The position numbers were made by a program, and so were the translations under genes. 64,000 nucleotides of DNA from Candidatus Avelusimicrobium vaccinum (lineage in GTDB: Bacteria; Elusimicrobiota; Elusimicrobia; Elusimicrobiales; Elusimicrobiaceae): NCBI GenBank assembly GCA_902794895.1, contig CADBIY010000002.1, forward strand, positions 137,660-201,659. The letters run 5' to 3'. The notes beneath the pieces are model-generated. The model did not search any database. It was not told the origin of the DNA and saw only the letters and a program-made list of their open reading frames with translations. Positions within the stretch are counted from its first letter, which is position 1, and every line of letters starts with the position of its first letter. This document shows positions 17,346 through 26,040 of this stretch, one piece after another.

Positions 17346-17732
17346 ATGGCAAGTATCCTATTTGGTTGTTTGTTTTTTGTACTTGGTCTTTTATTCTTTT
17401 TATCACACCGGCAATTCTTTAAACAAGCTATTATTGTTCGTGGTATCATTACTGGACACAGCAGTTTTGAACGTACAGACAGTGAAGGCTGCAAATGCAC
17501 CTTATATCGCAAGGTAATTTCCTTTGAATTTAACGGGCAAACACGTCAATTTACCCCCCGTTCAACCTCTTCATTTAAACCTAAAATCGGTACTTTATGT
17601 AAGGTGGGGGTCAATCCAAATGATATTCAAGATGTACGCATTTATTCCACTTTTTCCATTATAATTTTATGGTTCATTATGGTATCGGGATTGCTATTTA
17701 TCGTGCTGGGGATTGGACAATTAACCGAATGA
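17346..17732 (+). CDS. DUF3592 membrane protein
   Basis: A 128-residue protein with one membrane helix at each end (about 5-22 and 100-122) and a strand-rich domain between them, the usual DUF3592 layout. GGAG precedes the ATG. It sits between two copies of a 65-bp direct repeat, as if the gene and its terminator formed a cassette. Function unknown. Confidence 0.75.
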   Translation: MASILFGCLFFVLGLLFFLSHRQFFKQAIIVRGIITGHSSFERTDSEGCKCTLYRKVISFEFNGQTRQFTPRSTSSFKPKIGTLCKVGVNPNDIQDVRIYSTFSIIILWFIMVSGLLFIVLGIGQLTE

Positions 17733-17771
17733 TGAATTATAAATAGCACCGTGCTACTCAAACTACGCATA

Positions 17772-17836
17772 CCGTATTTTAGTGTTTAATTTTAAGCATA
17801 AATCCCCGTTAAGGTAAATTCCCGACGGGGATTTTT
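17772..17836 (+). terminator. Direct repeat copy 2 with terminator of the DUF3592 gene
   Basis: Second copy of the CCGTATTTTAG-terminator unit: stem ATCCCCGT/ACGGGGAT and T5. It shares most positions with 17107-17172, and the loop differs. Confidence 0.75.
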
Positions 17837-17955
17837 GCAAATTTAAGTTTAAATAACCCTTTTTAGCCTCTGCCCAATGGTGTGCGAATTTATATACTAA
17901 TCACGTGTGCCTCTTCTTAAATGAGGCACCATATACATCTTGCAGGGGGTATTCT

Positions 17956-18486
17956 ATGGGAATGATTGGACGAAAAATCGTCACAAAAGCAGGATTGAAT
18001 GTAGACGAACTGATCGAACTATTAAATAAAGCATATAGTGACGAATGGCTTGCCTATTATCAATACTGGGTAGGAGCGCAAGTAGCCAGCGGAATGATGG
18101 CATCCACGTTAATTCCGGAATTGGAAGAACATGCCAATGAGGAATTAGAACATGCTAAAAAATTAGCAAAACGTATTATTGAACTTGGGGGAACGCCGGT
18201 GCTTAGTCCGGAAGAATGGTACCAAAAAAGTACTTGCGGGTTTATGGCGCCGGAACATGCGGAAGCCGACATGCTGCTCAAACAAAATGTACAGGGTGAG
18301 CGTTGCGCCATTGAAGTGTATAATAAATTATTATTTTTAGTAAAAGATAAAGATCTTATCACCGCACACCTAATCCGCCAAATCTTGGAAGAAGAAGTAG
18401 AACACGAACAGGATTTGGAAGATTTAGCGCGAGACTTTCAGATCGCACTTCCTTTATCGGAAATAAATTGCAGTTGCAACAAATAA
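17956..18486 (+). CDS. Ferritin-like diiron protein (Dps/bacterioferritin type)
   Basis: A 176-residue four-helix protein. The start at 17956 (MGMIGRK) is chosen because AGGGGGT precedes it. Iron ligands are visible as DEWLAYYQYW, EELEHA, GERCAIE and EEEVEHE, the two ExxH pairs of a ferritin-like diiron site. A CNCSCNK-like Cys tail (NCSCNK) closes the protein. It should store or detoxify iron and peroxide in this anaerobe. A strong terminator follows. Confidence 0.85.
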   Translation: MGMIGRKIVTKAGLNVDELIELLNKAYSDEWLAYYQYWVGAQVASGMMASTLIPELEEHANEELEHAKKLAKRIIELGGTPVLSPEEWYQKSTCGFMAPEHAEADMLLKQNVQGERCAIEVYNKLLFLVKDKDLITAHLIRQILEEEVEHEQDLEDLARDFQIALPLSEINCSCNK

Positions 18487-18512
18487 AAAAGGCCCCGAAC
18501 GGGGCCTTTTTT
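18487..18512 (+). terminator. Terminator of the ferritin-like gene
   Basis: AAAAGGCCCC/GGGGCCTTTT stem with GAAC loop and T6. Confidence 0.85.
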
Positions 18513-18522
18513 GTATCTCTTT

Positions 18523-19716
18523 TTAAAAAGCACGAACATCCCGGCCCTTACTATCTTTGCGATAAAATCTTTCTTCCATTTGCTCCGTACGTTCAAATGG
18601 CGTTATTAAAAAAAATGTTTCCGATAAGGCAAACTTGCTAAACCAAGCATTGGGGGATATTGGGTTAAAACCCGCTAAAAACTTATCTATCACATACGGA
18701 GTATATTTACCATCTAAATTCATCAAAACTAACGTTGCAACGTGATAGTCCCAGGGAACTGATTTTTTTCCATTTGCCAGCGTAAAACGACCGCTTCTGT
18801 CCGCAGCCTTTAATCCTCCGCGCATAGGTTTGGCCGTAATCCGATAAATCCGCATAAGCCCCCAATTGCGATGTTTGGCGGTAATTTCCGCACACATTTC
18901 CCGACCCAATAAATAACTACATGCCGCACATTCTTCATTGGCTCCCCGGCAAATGGTATGTGTTTGCACTTTTTGATGCGCAATTGGCGTATCAAATTCC
19001 GGGCCAAACACTTCGCGTTGCTCAAAAAATACAAATTTGTTACTTCCGTTTCTTAAGGCCCGTTGCAAAAAATCTTTCAAAATATTTACTTCTACCCCAT
19101 TATTGGCTCCGGTTAAACGGCTGGCTCCGCTGGCACGATATCCCGGATATTTCTTATCGGCCACAACAGAATTAACTAATACCTTCAAAAAAGCCTTTTC
19201 CCGTGCTTGATTATCCAACCGGTTCATTTCATAACCGGATAGGCCTCTCCGATCAAAAAATTGCTTAAGAAGGGCCTGTATTTCACGCTGATGTTTTTGA
19301 TAAAAAGAAACAGCATCTTTTACCGCAAACCCATTGGCACACCGGTGAAATCCGTCCAATACCCCTACATAATCTACCGTTAATGAACCCGGAACATCTT
19401 CTTTGTAGGCAGCCGTACTGACATACATATTAAATAAATAGATCGCTTGTGCACGCACCAATGTATCCGTCTCACATCCTTTCAATTTTGCCCAAACGCC
19501 CGGCTCCTCACGCACGGTGTTTGTCGGAAAATAAAATCGCATAAAGGCAAATCTCCCCATGCCCGGGTTGGCTCGAACCTGGCCATTCTTCTGCATCTGA
19601 TTTTCTAAATTTTTCGAGAAAGGAGTATGAAAACTAACAGCCGATTCTTCTGCCTGCAAATAACCGCACGGTAACAACAGAAACACACTCAATAAAAGAT
19701 TTTTCAATAATCGCAT
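18523..19716 (-). CDS. Exported protein-glutaminase-like enzyme
   Basis: A 397-residue protein with a signal peptide (MRLLKNLLLSVFLLLPCGYLQA). The C-terminal half resembles the protein-glutaminase fold (papain-like Cys-His-Asp): NEECAACSYLLGREM supplies a Cys, WDYHVATLVLMN the His, and YVIDKFL the Asp. Around it, an RIYRI strand and a PISPNAWF end also fit that family. The N-terminal 200 residues are helical and unknown, perhaps a propeptide or a substrate domain. Members deamidate protein glutamines; the target is unknown. It is monocistronic. Confidence 0.6.
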   Translation of the reverse strand: MRLLKNLLLSVFLLLPCGYLQAEESAVSFHTPFSKNLENQMQKNGQVRANPGMGRFAFMRFYFPTNTVREEPGVWAKLKGCETDTLVRAQAIYLFNMYVSTAAYKEDVPGSLTVDYVGVLDGFHRCANGFAVKDAVSFYQKHQREIQALLKQFFDRRGLSGYEMNRLDNQAREKAFLKVLVNSVVADKKYPGYRASGASRLTGANNGVEVNILKDFLQRALRNGSNKFVFFEQREVFGPEFDTPIAHQKVQTHTICRGANEECAACSYLLGREMCAEITAKHRNWGLMRIYRITAKPMRGGLKAADRSGRFTLANGKKSVPWDYHVATLVLMNLDGKYTPYVIDKFLAGFNPISPNAWFSKFALSETFFLITPFERTEQMEERFYRKDSKGRDVRAF

Positions 19717-19861
19717 ATCAGAAGTATAATAAACACCTTATTTACACTGCAAGGGCCAAAAGACCTACCCGGTGTACCAAAAAGACCTAAAACAAAACGT
19801 GCTTTTTAAAATTACTTTGATATAATAAAGGCAGCAGTCACTTTTTATTTAGGAGGAATGT

Positions 19862-22225
19862 ATGTGGTATGGAATTACCGCTCTGCGGCCTTTTGAACAG
19901 TACGCACTATTTGGCGTATTATTGATTGCAGTTCTAGGACTTTTGTATGCTTTGTTTCTTCGAAGACAGGTGATGGATGAAGATTGCGGAACCGCGCAAA
20001 TGCGCCAAGTATGGGGTGCCATTCGGGAAGGAGCCAATGCTTACCTTAAACGGCAACTCAAAACGATTCTGCCTTTGATTGGATTACTAACTATTTGTTT
20101 ATTTTTATCGGTATATATTGTTCCGGTTTCCCAAGATTCATTAGAACGCTTTGCCGGGTTATCGGATGAAACCGTTAAACTAATTGCCGCTTTCGGTAGG
20201 GCCGGGGCCTTTATTTTAGGGGCTGTTTTTTCGTTGCTGGTTGGGCAACTGGGCATGCGTATTGCCGTAGAGGCCAACGTACGTGTCGCCGCAGCCTCTA
20301 AACGCAGTTTTGGGGATGCGTTACGTATTGCATACCGGGCCGGAACTGTGACCGGTATGTTAACGGACGGCTTAGGTTTATTAGGAGGAACACTCATTTT
20401 CATTATTTTCGGGATTGCCGCACCGGATGCTTTATTAGGGTTTGGATTCGGCGGCACATTACTTGCTTTATTTATGCGCGTAGGCGGCGGTATTTATACA
20501 AAAGCTGCTGACGTGGGAGCCGATTTAGTAGGGAAAGTGGAAGCGGGTATTCCGGAAGATGATCCGCGTAACCCGGCTGTTGTAGCCGATCTCGTAGGCG
20601 ATAACGTGGGCGACTGCGCCGGTATGGCCGCTGATATTTTTGAATCTTATGAAGTAACCATTGTGTCCGGCCTTATTTTAGGAATTGGCCTTTGGCGCAT
20701 TACCGGGCATTATGAATGGATCGTCTATCCGCTTTTGGTACGTGGAATTGGCGTTTTATGCTCTATTATCGGCACATACGCCGTGAAAGATTCCAAGCGC
20801 TCTGCCGGAAACGCCATGAAGGCTATTTTTAAAGGATATTCTATTTCTGCGGCAATTTCCGTAGCCATTTTCGGCGTGCTGGCTTATTTCTATATGAACA
20901 CTGTTCCGGGAGGCTGGTGGCGTCCGTTTGCGGCAACCACCATCGGTATTTTACTGGCTATTACGATTGACCGCTTAACTGAATATTTTACCGGCACGGA
21001 AAATAAACCCGTGCAGGAAATTAAAAAATCAACCGCCACCGGTTCCGCAACAACCATTTTATCCGGTATTGCCGTTGGATTTGAATCGGCAGTTTGGACA
21101 ACCTTGGTAATTGCCGGAGCGATTTTTCTGTCCGTAGTTATTTTTGGCACTATTGACGGGTTAACACCGGCCCAAAAGTTCAACTTCATTCTCTATGGAG
21201 TCGCCATGACCGGTATTGGTATGCTCACTTTGACCGGTAATAACGTAGCCATGGATTCCTTCGGACCGATTGCCGATAACGCAAACGGTATCGGAGAAAT
21301 GAGTTGGCACGGACAAACAGACCAAAACACGCAAAAAGCCCGCCAAATTATGGCCGATTTGGATGGCGTGGGAAACACCACCAAAGCCATTACAAAAGGG
21401 GTGGCTATCGGGTCTGCCGTGATTGCGGCTGTTTCGTTATTTGCCTCATACATGGTAGACGTAAGTAATGTACAGCGGCTGCTCAACGACACTTGGGCCG
21501 CCGCCGGACAAGAAAAAGTATTACAATTACTGACCGATATAGGAATTGTGGTTTCCAACCCGGTTGTGTTTGTGGGGATGTTAATCGGCGGTGCGTTGCC
21601 GTGGCTATTCTCGTCGTTTGCTATTAACGCCGTCAGCCGCGCGGCTGCTTTGATTGTGCATGAGGTACGCCGTCAATTTAAGAGCGGTGTATTGGAAGGA
21701 AAAACAAAACCGGATTATACCCGTGCTGTAGGTATTTCCACCATCGCAGCCCAAAAAGAATTGGTGATCTTGGCTTTACTGGGTATTATTTCCCCCATTA
21801 TTGTAGGCTTAACTTTTGGGGTAGAAGCGCTGGGCGGATTTTTGGCCGGAATTATCGTCTCCGGACAACTACTTGCGGTGTTTATGTCCAACGCCGGCGG
21901 AAGTTGGGATAATGCCAAAAAAGTCGTGGAAGACGAACCTTCCGACATTGCCGCAAACACCGGAAAAGGTTCCGAACGTCATAAAGCCAGTGTGGTAGGC
22001 GATACAGTCGGCGATCCATTAAAAGATACCGCCGGGCCGGCTGTCAACCCGCTTATCAAAGTGGTCAATATGGTCGCGGTAATTGTTGCCCCGATTATTG
22101 TAAACTATCATAACGATTATACACCGCTTAACAAAATCGGCTGGGTGGTTGTAATAGCCTTACTAGCCGTATTAAGTTGGGCTATTTTATCCAGCAAAAA
22201 ACCCGCGCAAGACTTAAATAAATAG
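19862..22225 (+). CDS. hppA: Membrane-bound proton-pumping pyrophosphatase
   Basis: A 787-residue protein with about 16 membrane helices. The PPi-binding signature GIYTKAADVGADLVGK is followed by DDPRNPAVVADLVGDNVGDC. The later GNTTKAITKG carries Lys where potassium-dependent enzymes have Ala, which points to the potassium-independent, proton-pumping type. It links PPi hydrolysis to an ion gradient. AGGAGG precedes the ATG. Single gene with its own terminator. Confidence 0.95.
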   Translation: MWYGITALRPFEQYALFGVLLIAVLGLLYALFLRRQVMDEDCGTAQMRQVWGAIREGANAYLKRQLKTILPLIGLLTICLFLSVYIVPVSQDSLERFAGLSDETVKLIAAFGRAGAFILGAVFSLLVGQLGMRIAVEANVRVAAASKRSFGDALRIAYRAGTVTGMLTDGLGLLGGTLIFIIFGIAAPDALLGFGFGGTLLALFMRVGGGIYTKAADVGADLVGKVEAGIPEDDPRNPAVVADLVGDNVGDCAGMAADIFESYEVTIVSGLILGIGLWRITGHYEWIVYPLLVRGIGVLCSIIGTYAVKDSKRSAGNAMKAIFKGYSISAAISVAIFGVLAYFYMNTVPGGWWRPFAATTIGILLAITIDRLTEYFTGTENKPVQEIKKSTATGSATTILSGIAVGFESAVWTTLVIAGAIFLSVVIFGTIDGLTPAQKFNFILYGVAMTGIGMLTLTGNNVAMDSFGPIADNANGIGEMSWHGQTDQNTQKARQIMADLDGVGNTTKAITKGVAIGSAVIAAVSLFASYMVDVSNVQRLLNDTWAAAGQEKVLQLLTDIGIVVSNPVVFVGMLIGGALPWLFSSFAINAVSRAAALIVHEVRRQFKSGVLEGKTKPDYTRAVGISTIAAQKELVILALLGIISPIIVGLTFGVEALGGFLAGIIVSGQLLAVFMSNAGGSWDNAKKVVEDEPSDIAANTGKGSERHKASVVGDTVGDPLKDTAGPAVNPLIKVVNMVAVIVAPIIVNYHNDYTPLNKIGWVVVIALLAVLSWAILSSKKPAQDLNK

Positions 22226-22244
22226 TCCTAACGTTATTACAGAC

Positions 22245-22275
22245 AAAAACCCTACACGTTCTGTGTAGGGTTTTT
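22245..22275 (+). terminator. Terminator of hppA
   Basis: AAAAACCCTACAC pairs with GTGTAGGGTTTTT around a 5-nt loop. Confidence 0.85.
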
Positions 22276-22289
22276 GCTATGATGTCTAT

Positions 22290-23123
22290 ATGGAAATATT
22301 ATTGATTGCGCTGATGTGTGGAGCTGTTGTTACTGGAAGCATGGTGTTTTGCTCGCGGCGGGCCGTACTGGCGCGGCTGGCACAAAACTCTGGTTACAGT
22401 TTTGAACGTCAAAAAGATACGGTTACCACCGCACTTTCGGCAGGAAAACTGGAATTATTTACGCACTATTTTCATCAGTTTCATAATGTGCTTACTTTCA
22501 GCACCGCAACATCATTTATGCGGTTAACAGATGATTTAATTTTTCAGGATGATAACCCTAAAACAAAACCGATTCCTGTTTCTCTGTTCTCAGCAGAAAT
22601 GCGAAACACCCAATTTCCGTTTCTTAAAATTGCGCCCGTTTCTTCTCCGGTATCCCCTTCCGAACACCAACCAATTAAAACCCATATTGCTCCTATTGAT
22701 ACACAGTATCGGATTTATGCAGATAATTCTGCCCTTACTCTTTTATTACCGGAGTTGCTACAACTCTTACAAGAAAACCAAACAATTTATTTAGAAACCA
22801 ATGATTTGGCACTCATTTATCATGAACATACGCTTTGGGCACCCCAGCAATTGGAAAGTTTCCGCTTTCGCGCACTTAAAATTCTAAGTGCTTTTGAAGT
22901 AGCATTACAACAAAAGCAAAATCCGCAGGAGCAAGACAAAACCACTTCTGCCAACCGGCAGCGAGCAGAAAGGGTCCTGCAATCTTTTGCGGCGGCCCGG
23001 TCTGTTTCTTCCAACTCTTCCAATACTCCTTGGCATTTGATTGGCTTTTTAGTACTTGCATTTCTCTTTATCGGAATTTCGTTTCTATCGTGGTTTGCCT
23101 TACATAATTTGGTAGGAAGATAA
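22290..23123 (+). CDS. Hypothetical protein with a membrane helix at each end
   Basis: A 277-residue protein. An N-terminal helix (residues 2-20) and a C-terminal helix (about 247-272) bracket a soluble domain with a Gln-rich, low-complexity stretch near residues 205-225. No family recognised. It lies close behind the hppA terminator. Confidence 0.65.
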   Translation: MEILLIALMCGAVVTGSMVFCSRRAVLARLAQNSGYSFERQKDTVTTALSAGKLELFTHYFHQFHNVLTFSTATSFMRLTDDLIFQDDNPKTKPIPVSLFSAEMRNTQFPFLKIAPVSSPVSPSEHQPIKTHIAPIDTQYRIYADNSALTLLLPELLQLLQENQTIYLETNDLALIYHEHTLWAPQQLESFRFRALKILSAFEVALQQKQNPQEQDKTTSANRQRAERVLQSFAAARSVSSNSSNTPWHLIGFLVLAFLFIGISFLSWFALHNLVGR

Positions 23124-23146
23124 CACAATCTCTTAAATAGAAAAAA

Positions 23147-23174
23147 CGCGGAACAGATTTTCTTCTGCTCCGCG
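23147..23174. terminator. Bidirectional terminator between convergent genes
   Basis: CGCGGAACAGA pairs with TCTGCTCCGCG (one mismatch) around a 6-nt loop, with an A run before and T-rich DNA after. Confidence 0.75.
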
Positions 23175-23197
23175 TATGATTTTCCAATTGGAATCGT

Positions 23198-23752
23198 TTA
23201 TTTTTCAGTTACCATTTCTGCCCGAATCTGATTAAATAAATTCGTCTGTGTAGCACGTTGCAGAAAAGATTCCCACTCCTGCGGGGTCAATTCAAAATCA
23301 TCCATGACTTGGTAGGAAATTTCTTTGGCAGAATCCTTATTGATTTTATTTTTCTTCGCATATTCATTTTCCAATTCCACATAGCGGCTGGCAATGGCAT
23401 AATCAATATCTTCCTGCGAATAGGACGGTATCTGTTCCCCGGATTCTTGCGCTGTTAATGTATTGGTATCAATAATAACCGGAGTGTCACCGTCTGTCTG
23501 TCCTTGCGTTTGTTGAGGATTTTCTTGGGCAGATTCTTCTTTGTTGGCATCCGCAGCATGCGGGGTGCGGTCTCCTGCCGGAACAAATAATTCCCCATGA
23601 TTCCGTGCAGGCTCCGTAATAACCGGTTCTTTATCGGTAGAATTGACCACCCGGCCCAGCATCAAGTTAGAACATGCCGACGGGTTTACAATAAAATAAA
23701 CACTTAAGATAATAAAAACTAAAATAGCTGCTTTAATTAAAATTTTAAGCAT
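23198..23752 (-). CDS. Hypothetical membrane-anchored protein
   Basis: A 184-residue protein: one N-terminal membrane helix (about 5-24), then a Gln/Asp/Pro-rich linker (about 45-110) and a helical end domain (QEDIDYAIASRYVELENEY). It lies 38 nt after the next membrane-anchored gene and is probably the last gene of the cluster that begins with the FKBP gene. Function unknown. Confidence 0.65.
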   Translation of the reverse strand: MLKILIKAAILVFIILSVYFIVNPSACSNLMLGRVVNSTDKEPVITEPARNHGELFVPAGDRTPHAADANKEESAQENPQQTQGQTDGDTPVIIDTNTLTAQESGEQIPSYSQEDIDYAIASRYVELENEYAKKNKINKDSAKEISYQVMDDFELTPQEWESFLQRATQTNLFNQIRAEMVTEK

Positions 23753-23790
23753 ATCGCTCCTCCGTTTTTTATAGAATACAAAATTTCCCG

Positions 23791-24369
23791 TTATTTAGCA
23801 GATTTTTTTGCATCTTCCGATAACTGCTGGCGTTGCAAGGCTTGAATACTTTCTACAAATTGAGGATTGGAAAAAATCTGCTCAATGGTTTTGGCAAAGT
23901 CCGGGTTTTGCATATGCTTGGTAACCACTGCACTAATTTCCGGATTTTGTTGCAAAATTTCGCTTAAATTTCCATGACTTAGTCCCCGCAAATCCACGGC
24001 ATTTCCATCAGTAGCATCTTTAAGATCCTTATTAAATGCTTGCAAATTGGGGTCTTCCCGGAAATCCGCCAAAATAGATTCAATGGTATCTTGCGCCTGT
24101 TGAACTTCTTGCTGATTATTTAAAGGGGCTTCTTCTAAAAAAATATCTTGTTTCCGATCCGAAAACAAAACAGGCCTCGATACCGGTTCCGGCCCTTCCG
24201 GGGCTAATTGAAGCGGTACATTTTGGAAGGAAAATGTTTGTTGGTTAGCTGCCCGTTCCGCTTCCAGTTGGGCAGCCTTTTTTTCATAAAACTGATAACC
24301 GCGAACCGCGCCCATAAATAAGAGCGCGGTTATAATCAGAGCAATTAGAAAATAACTAACCTTGGACAT
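23791..24369 (-). CDS. Hypothetical membrane-anchored protein
   Basis: A 192-residue protein. One N-terminal membrane helix (residues 6-25), a coiled-coil-like stretch, a linker, and a helical C terminus (LSEILQQNPEIS, FAKTIEQIFSNPQF). Its ATG overlaps the stop of the FKBP gene (TAATG), so translation is coupled and the two proteins probably act together in the envelope. Confidence 0.7.
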   Translation of the reverse strand: MSKVSYFLIALIITALLFMGAVRGYQFYEKKAAQLEAERAANQQTFSFQNVPLQLAPEGPEPVSRPVLFSDRKQDIFLEEAPLNNQQEVQQAQDTIESILADFREDPNLQAFNKDLKDATDGNAVDLRGLSHGNLSEILQQNPEISAVVTKHMQNPDFAKTIEQIFSNPQFVESIQALQRQQLSEDAKKSAK

Positions 24370-25079
24370 TATTGTTCAATTTCCACCAATTCCACATCAA
24401 AAATTAAGGCCGAGTTAGGCGGAATTTGCCCCACAGGGCGGTTTCCATATGCGGTATCCGGAGGACAAACTACTTGGGCACGGGCACCCGGTTTCATTTG
24501 CTGCACCGCTTTTGTCCAACATGAAATTACATCCGTAAGACGGGCTTGAAACGCCTCTCCGCGATCCCGGGAACTATCAAATTTAGTACCGTCAATTAAC
24601 GTACCCGTATAATGTACTTTTACAGTGCTGTCCGCTTTTGGATTTTTACCTTTTCCGGGACGGGACAGTTTAATCATCGCACCATTATCCAAAGTTTTGA
24701 CCCCTTTTTCTTTTTGGAAATTCGTTAAAAACTCTTGTTGCGCGGCTTCCCGTTTTTCAGAAATTTTTCGGGCATCTTCTTGATATTTTTGTATGATCTG
24801 CGGTTTATATTTGTCCACATCTGTTTGGGCTTTTTTATTCAGCAAACTATCCCGCATCCCTTGAGAAAGGGCTTTATAGTCATCTTCATTATCCAACACG
24901 AGTTGCCGCTTCAAATTATCCCCTAATAAAAAACCGAGCGAATAAAGCATTTTATTGCGTTCCGCAGGATCTTGCTGGGCGGTTTGGGAAGTTTCTTGCG
25001 GTTGGGCCGGTTGGACAACATCCTGTGCGTTTAATAAAATGGGCAACAATAATAAAGCAAATATACTTATTTTTTTCAT
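24369..25079 (-). CDS. Periplasmic FKBP-type peptidyl-prolyl isomerase
   Basis: A 236-residue protein with a signal peptide (MKKISIFALLLLPILLNAQD). An FkpA/Mip-like helical dimerisation region (about 40-120, YSLGFLLGDNLKRQL) precedes the FKBP domain (about 145-234). VKVHYTGTLIDGTKFDSS, GARAQVVCPP and IPPNSALIFDVELVEI are its signatures. It folds exported proteins. Confidence 0.9.
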   Translation of the reverse strand: MKKISIFALLLLPILLNAQDVVQPAQPQETSQTAQQDPAERNKMLYSLGFLLGDNLKRQLVLDNEDDYKALSQGMRDSLLNKKAQTDVDKYKPQIIQKYQEDARKISEKREAAQQEFLTNFQKEKGVKTLDNGAMIKLSRPGKGKNPKADSTVKVHYTGTLIDGTKFDSSRDRGEAFQARLTDVISCWTKAVQQMKPGARAQVVCPPDTAYGNRPVGQIPPNSALIFDVELVEIEQ

Positions 25080-25093
25080 AAATTAAAGGGCTC

Positions 25094-26029
25094 CTATTTT
25101 GTATTTAAGTAGGCTTCTAAACGGGTCGTAATTTGTTTCGCCGCTTGTTCTCCTGCCCCTTGCATACTGCGGCGCAAGGAATCAACCGAACGCGTAGTGC
25201 CGGCCCGTTCATATACATTAAAGCGCGAGAAAGTAACCCCGCGGGTGGCATCAATTAAACTGACTGCTGCACTGCTGGATACCCAAATCAGTCCTTTTAC
25301 TTTCTGGGAATTATAACCGTCCACGTCCGTTTGAATTTCCACGGTCAGCACTTTATCCGGGTCACTCATATTAACAACTCCCAACCCCATTTTATTAAGG
25401 GCATCCACTACATAACTAACCATTACATTGCTTTCTTTTCCTTGGACATCTACCCCTACTAATACAGCGGCTAATTTTTCTTTTAACATATTTTTATAAG
25501 GAGCAAAGGTTTCCGGTTTATAATTAGTACGGTCTGCCGACAGGAACTGATACGTATCATCCAACACCGTACGGCGTGTAACCAGCGGCTGCATCCGGTA
25601 GGCAATGCGTAAATCATCCAACGGTTCCGCCGGGGTAGCAAATTGGGAAGCAAGCCCCGCAAGCAAAGCATCCGCCTGATCCATTTGGGGGGCTAAAATT
25701 TTATGGGTATTCTCGCGGCGAAGTACCGCCAAGGCATAATAATGTTTTTGTGAAGCATCTTTATCGCGCCATACTTTATCTACTTCGCTATTGGCTACTA
25801 AATCATTTACAATTCCTTGTGCTTCCGCTCCGGGCACATTTTGAACGATTTCCCGGCGCAAATTCTCTTGCGCATTTTGGGAGGCCTCTTTCTTCGTACG
25901 GCCCTCTCCGGCTACTACATAATACTTGGCGTTGTCATATTTATTCATATGGTATGACACCGTGTTTTTATTAAGCCCGGAACAGGCGCATAATCCTGCC
26001 GCAACCACTACTATCATTAACTTTTTCAT
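25094..26029 (-). CDS. LPP20-like lipoprotein
   Basis: A 311-residue lipoprotein: signal MKKLMIVVVAAGLCAC, lipidated Cys at residue 16. YYVVAGEGRTKKEASQNAQENL near residue 40 resembles the LPP20 domain of Helicobacter and Campylobacter lipoproteins. A strand-rich C-terminal domain follows. It lies between the COG3014-like and FKBP genes, all in one direction and closely spaced. Confidence 0.7.
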   Translation of the reverse strand: MKKLMIVVVAAGLCACSGLNKNTVSYHMNKYDNAKYYVVAGEGRTKKEASQNAQENLRREIVQNVPGAEAQGIVNDLVANSEVDKVWRDKDASQKHYYALAVLRRENTHKILAPQMDQADALLAGLASQFATPAEPLDDLRIAYRMQPLVTRRTVLDDTYQFLSADRTNYKPETFAPYKNMLKEKLAAVLVGVDVQGKESNVMVSYVVDALNKMGLGVVNMSDPDKVLTVEIQTDVDGYNSQKVKGLIWVSSSAAVSLIDATRGVTFSRFNVYERAGTTRSVDSLRRSMQGAGEQAAKQITTRLEAYLNTK

Positions 26030-26040
26030 AATTTATCCTC

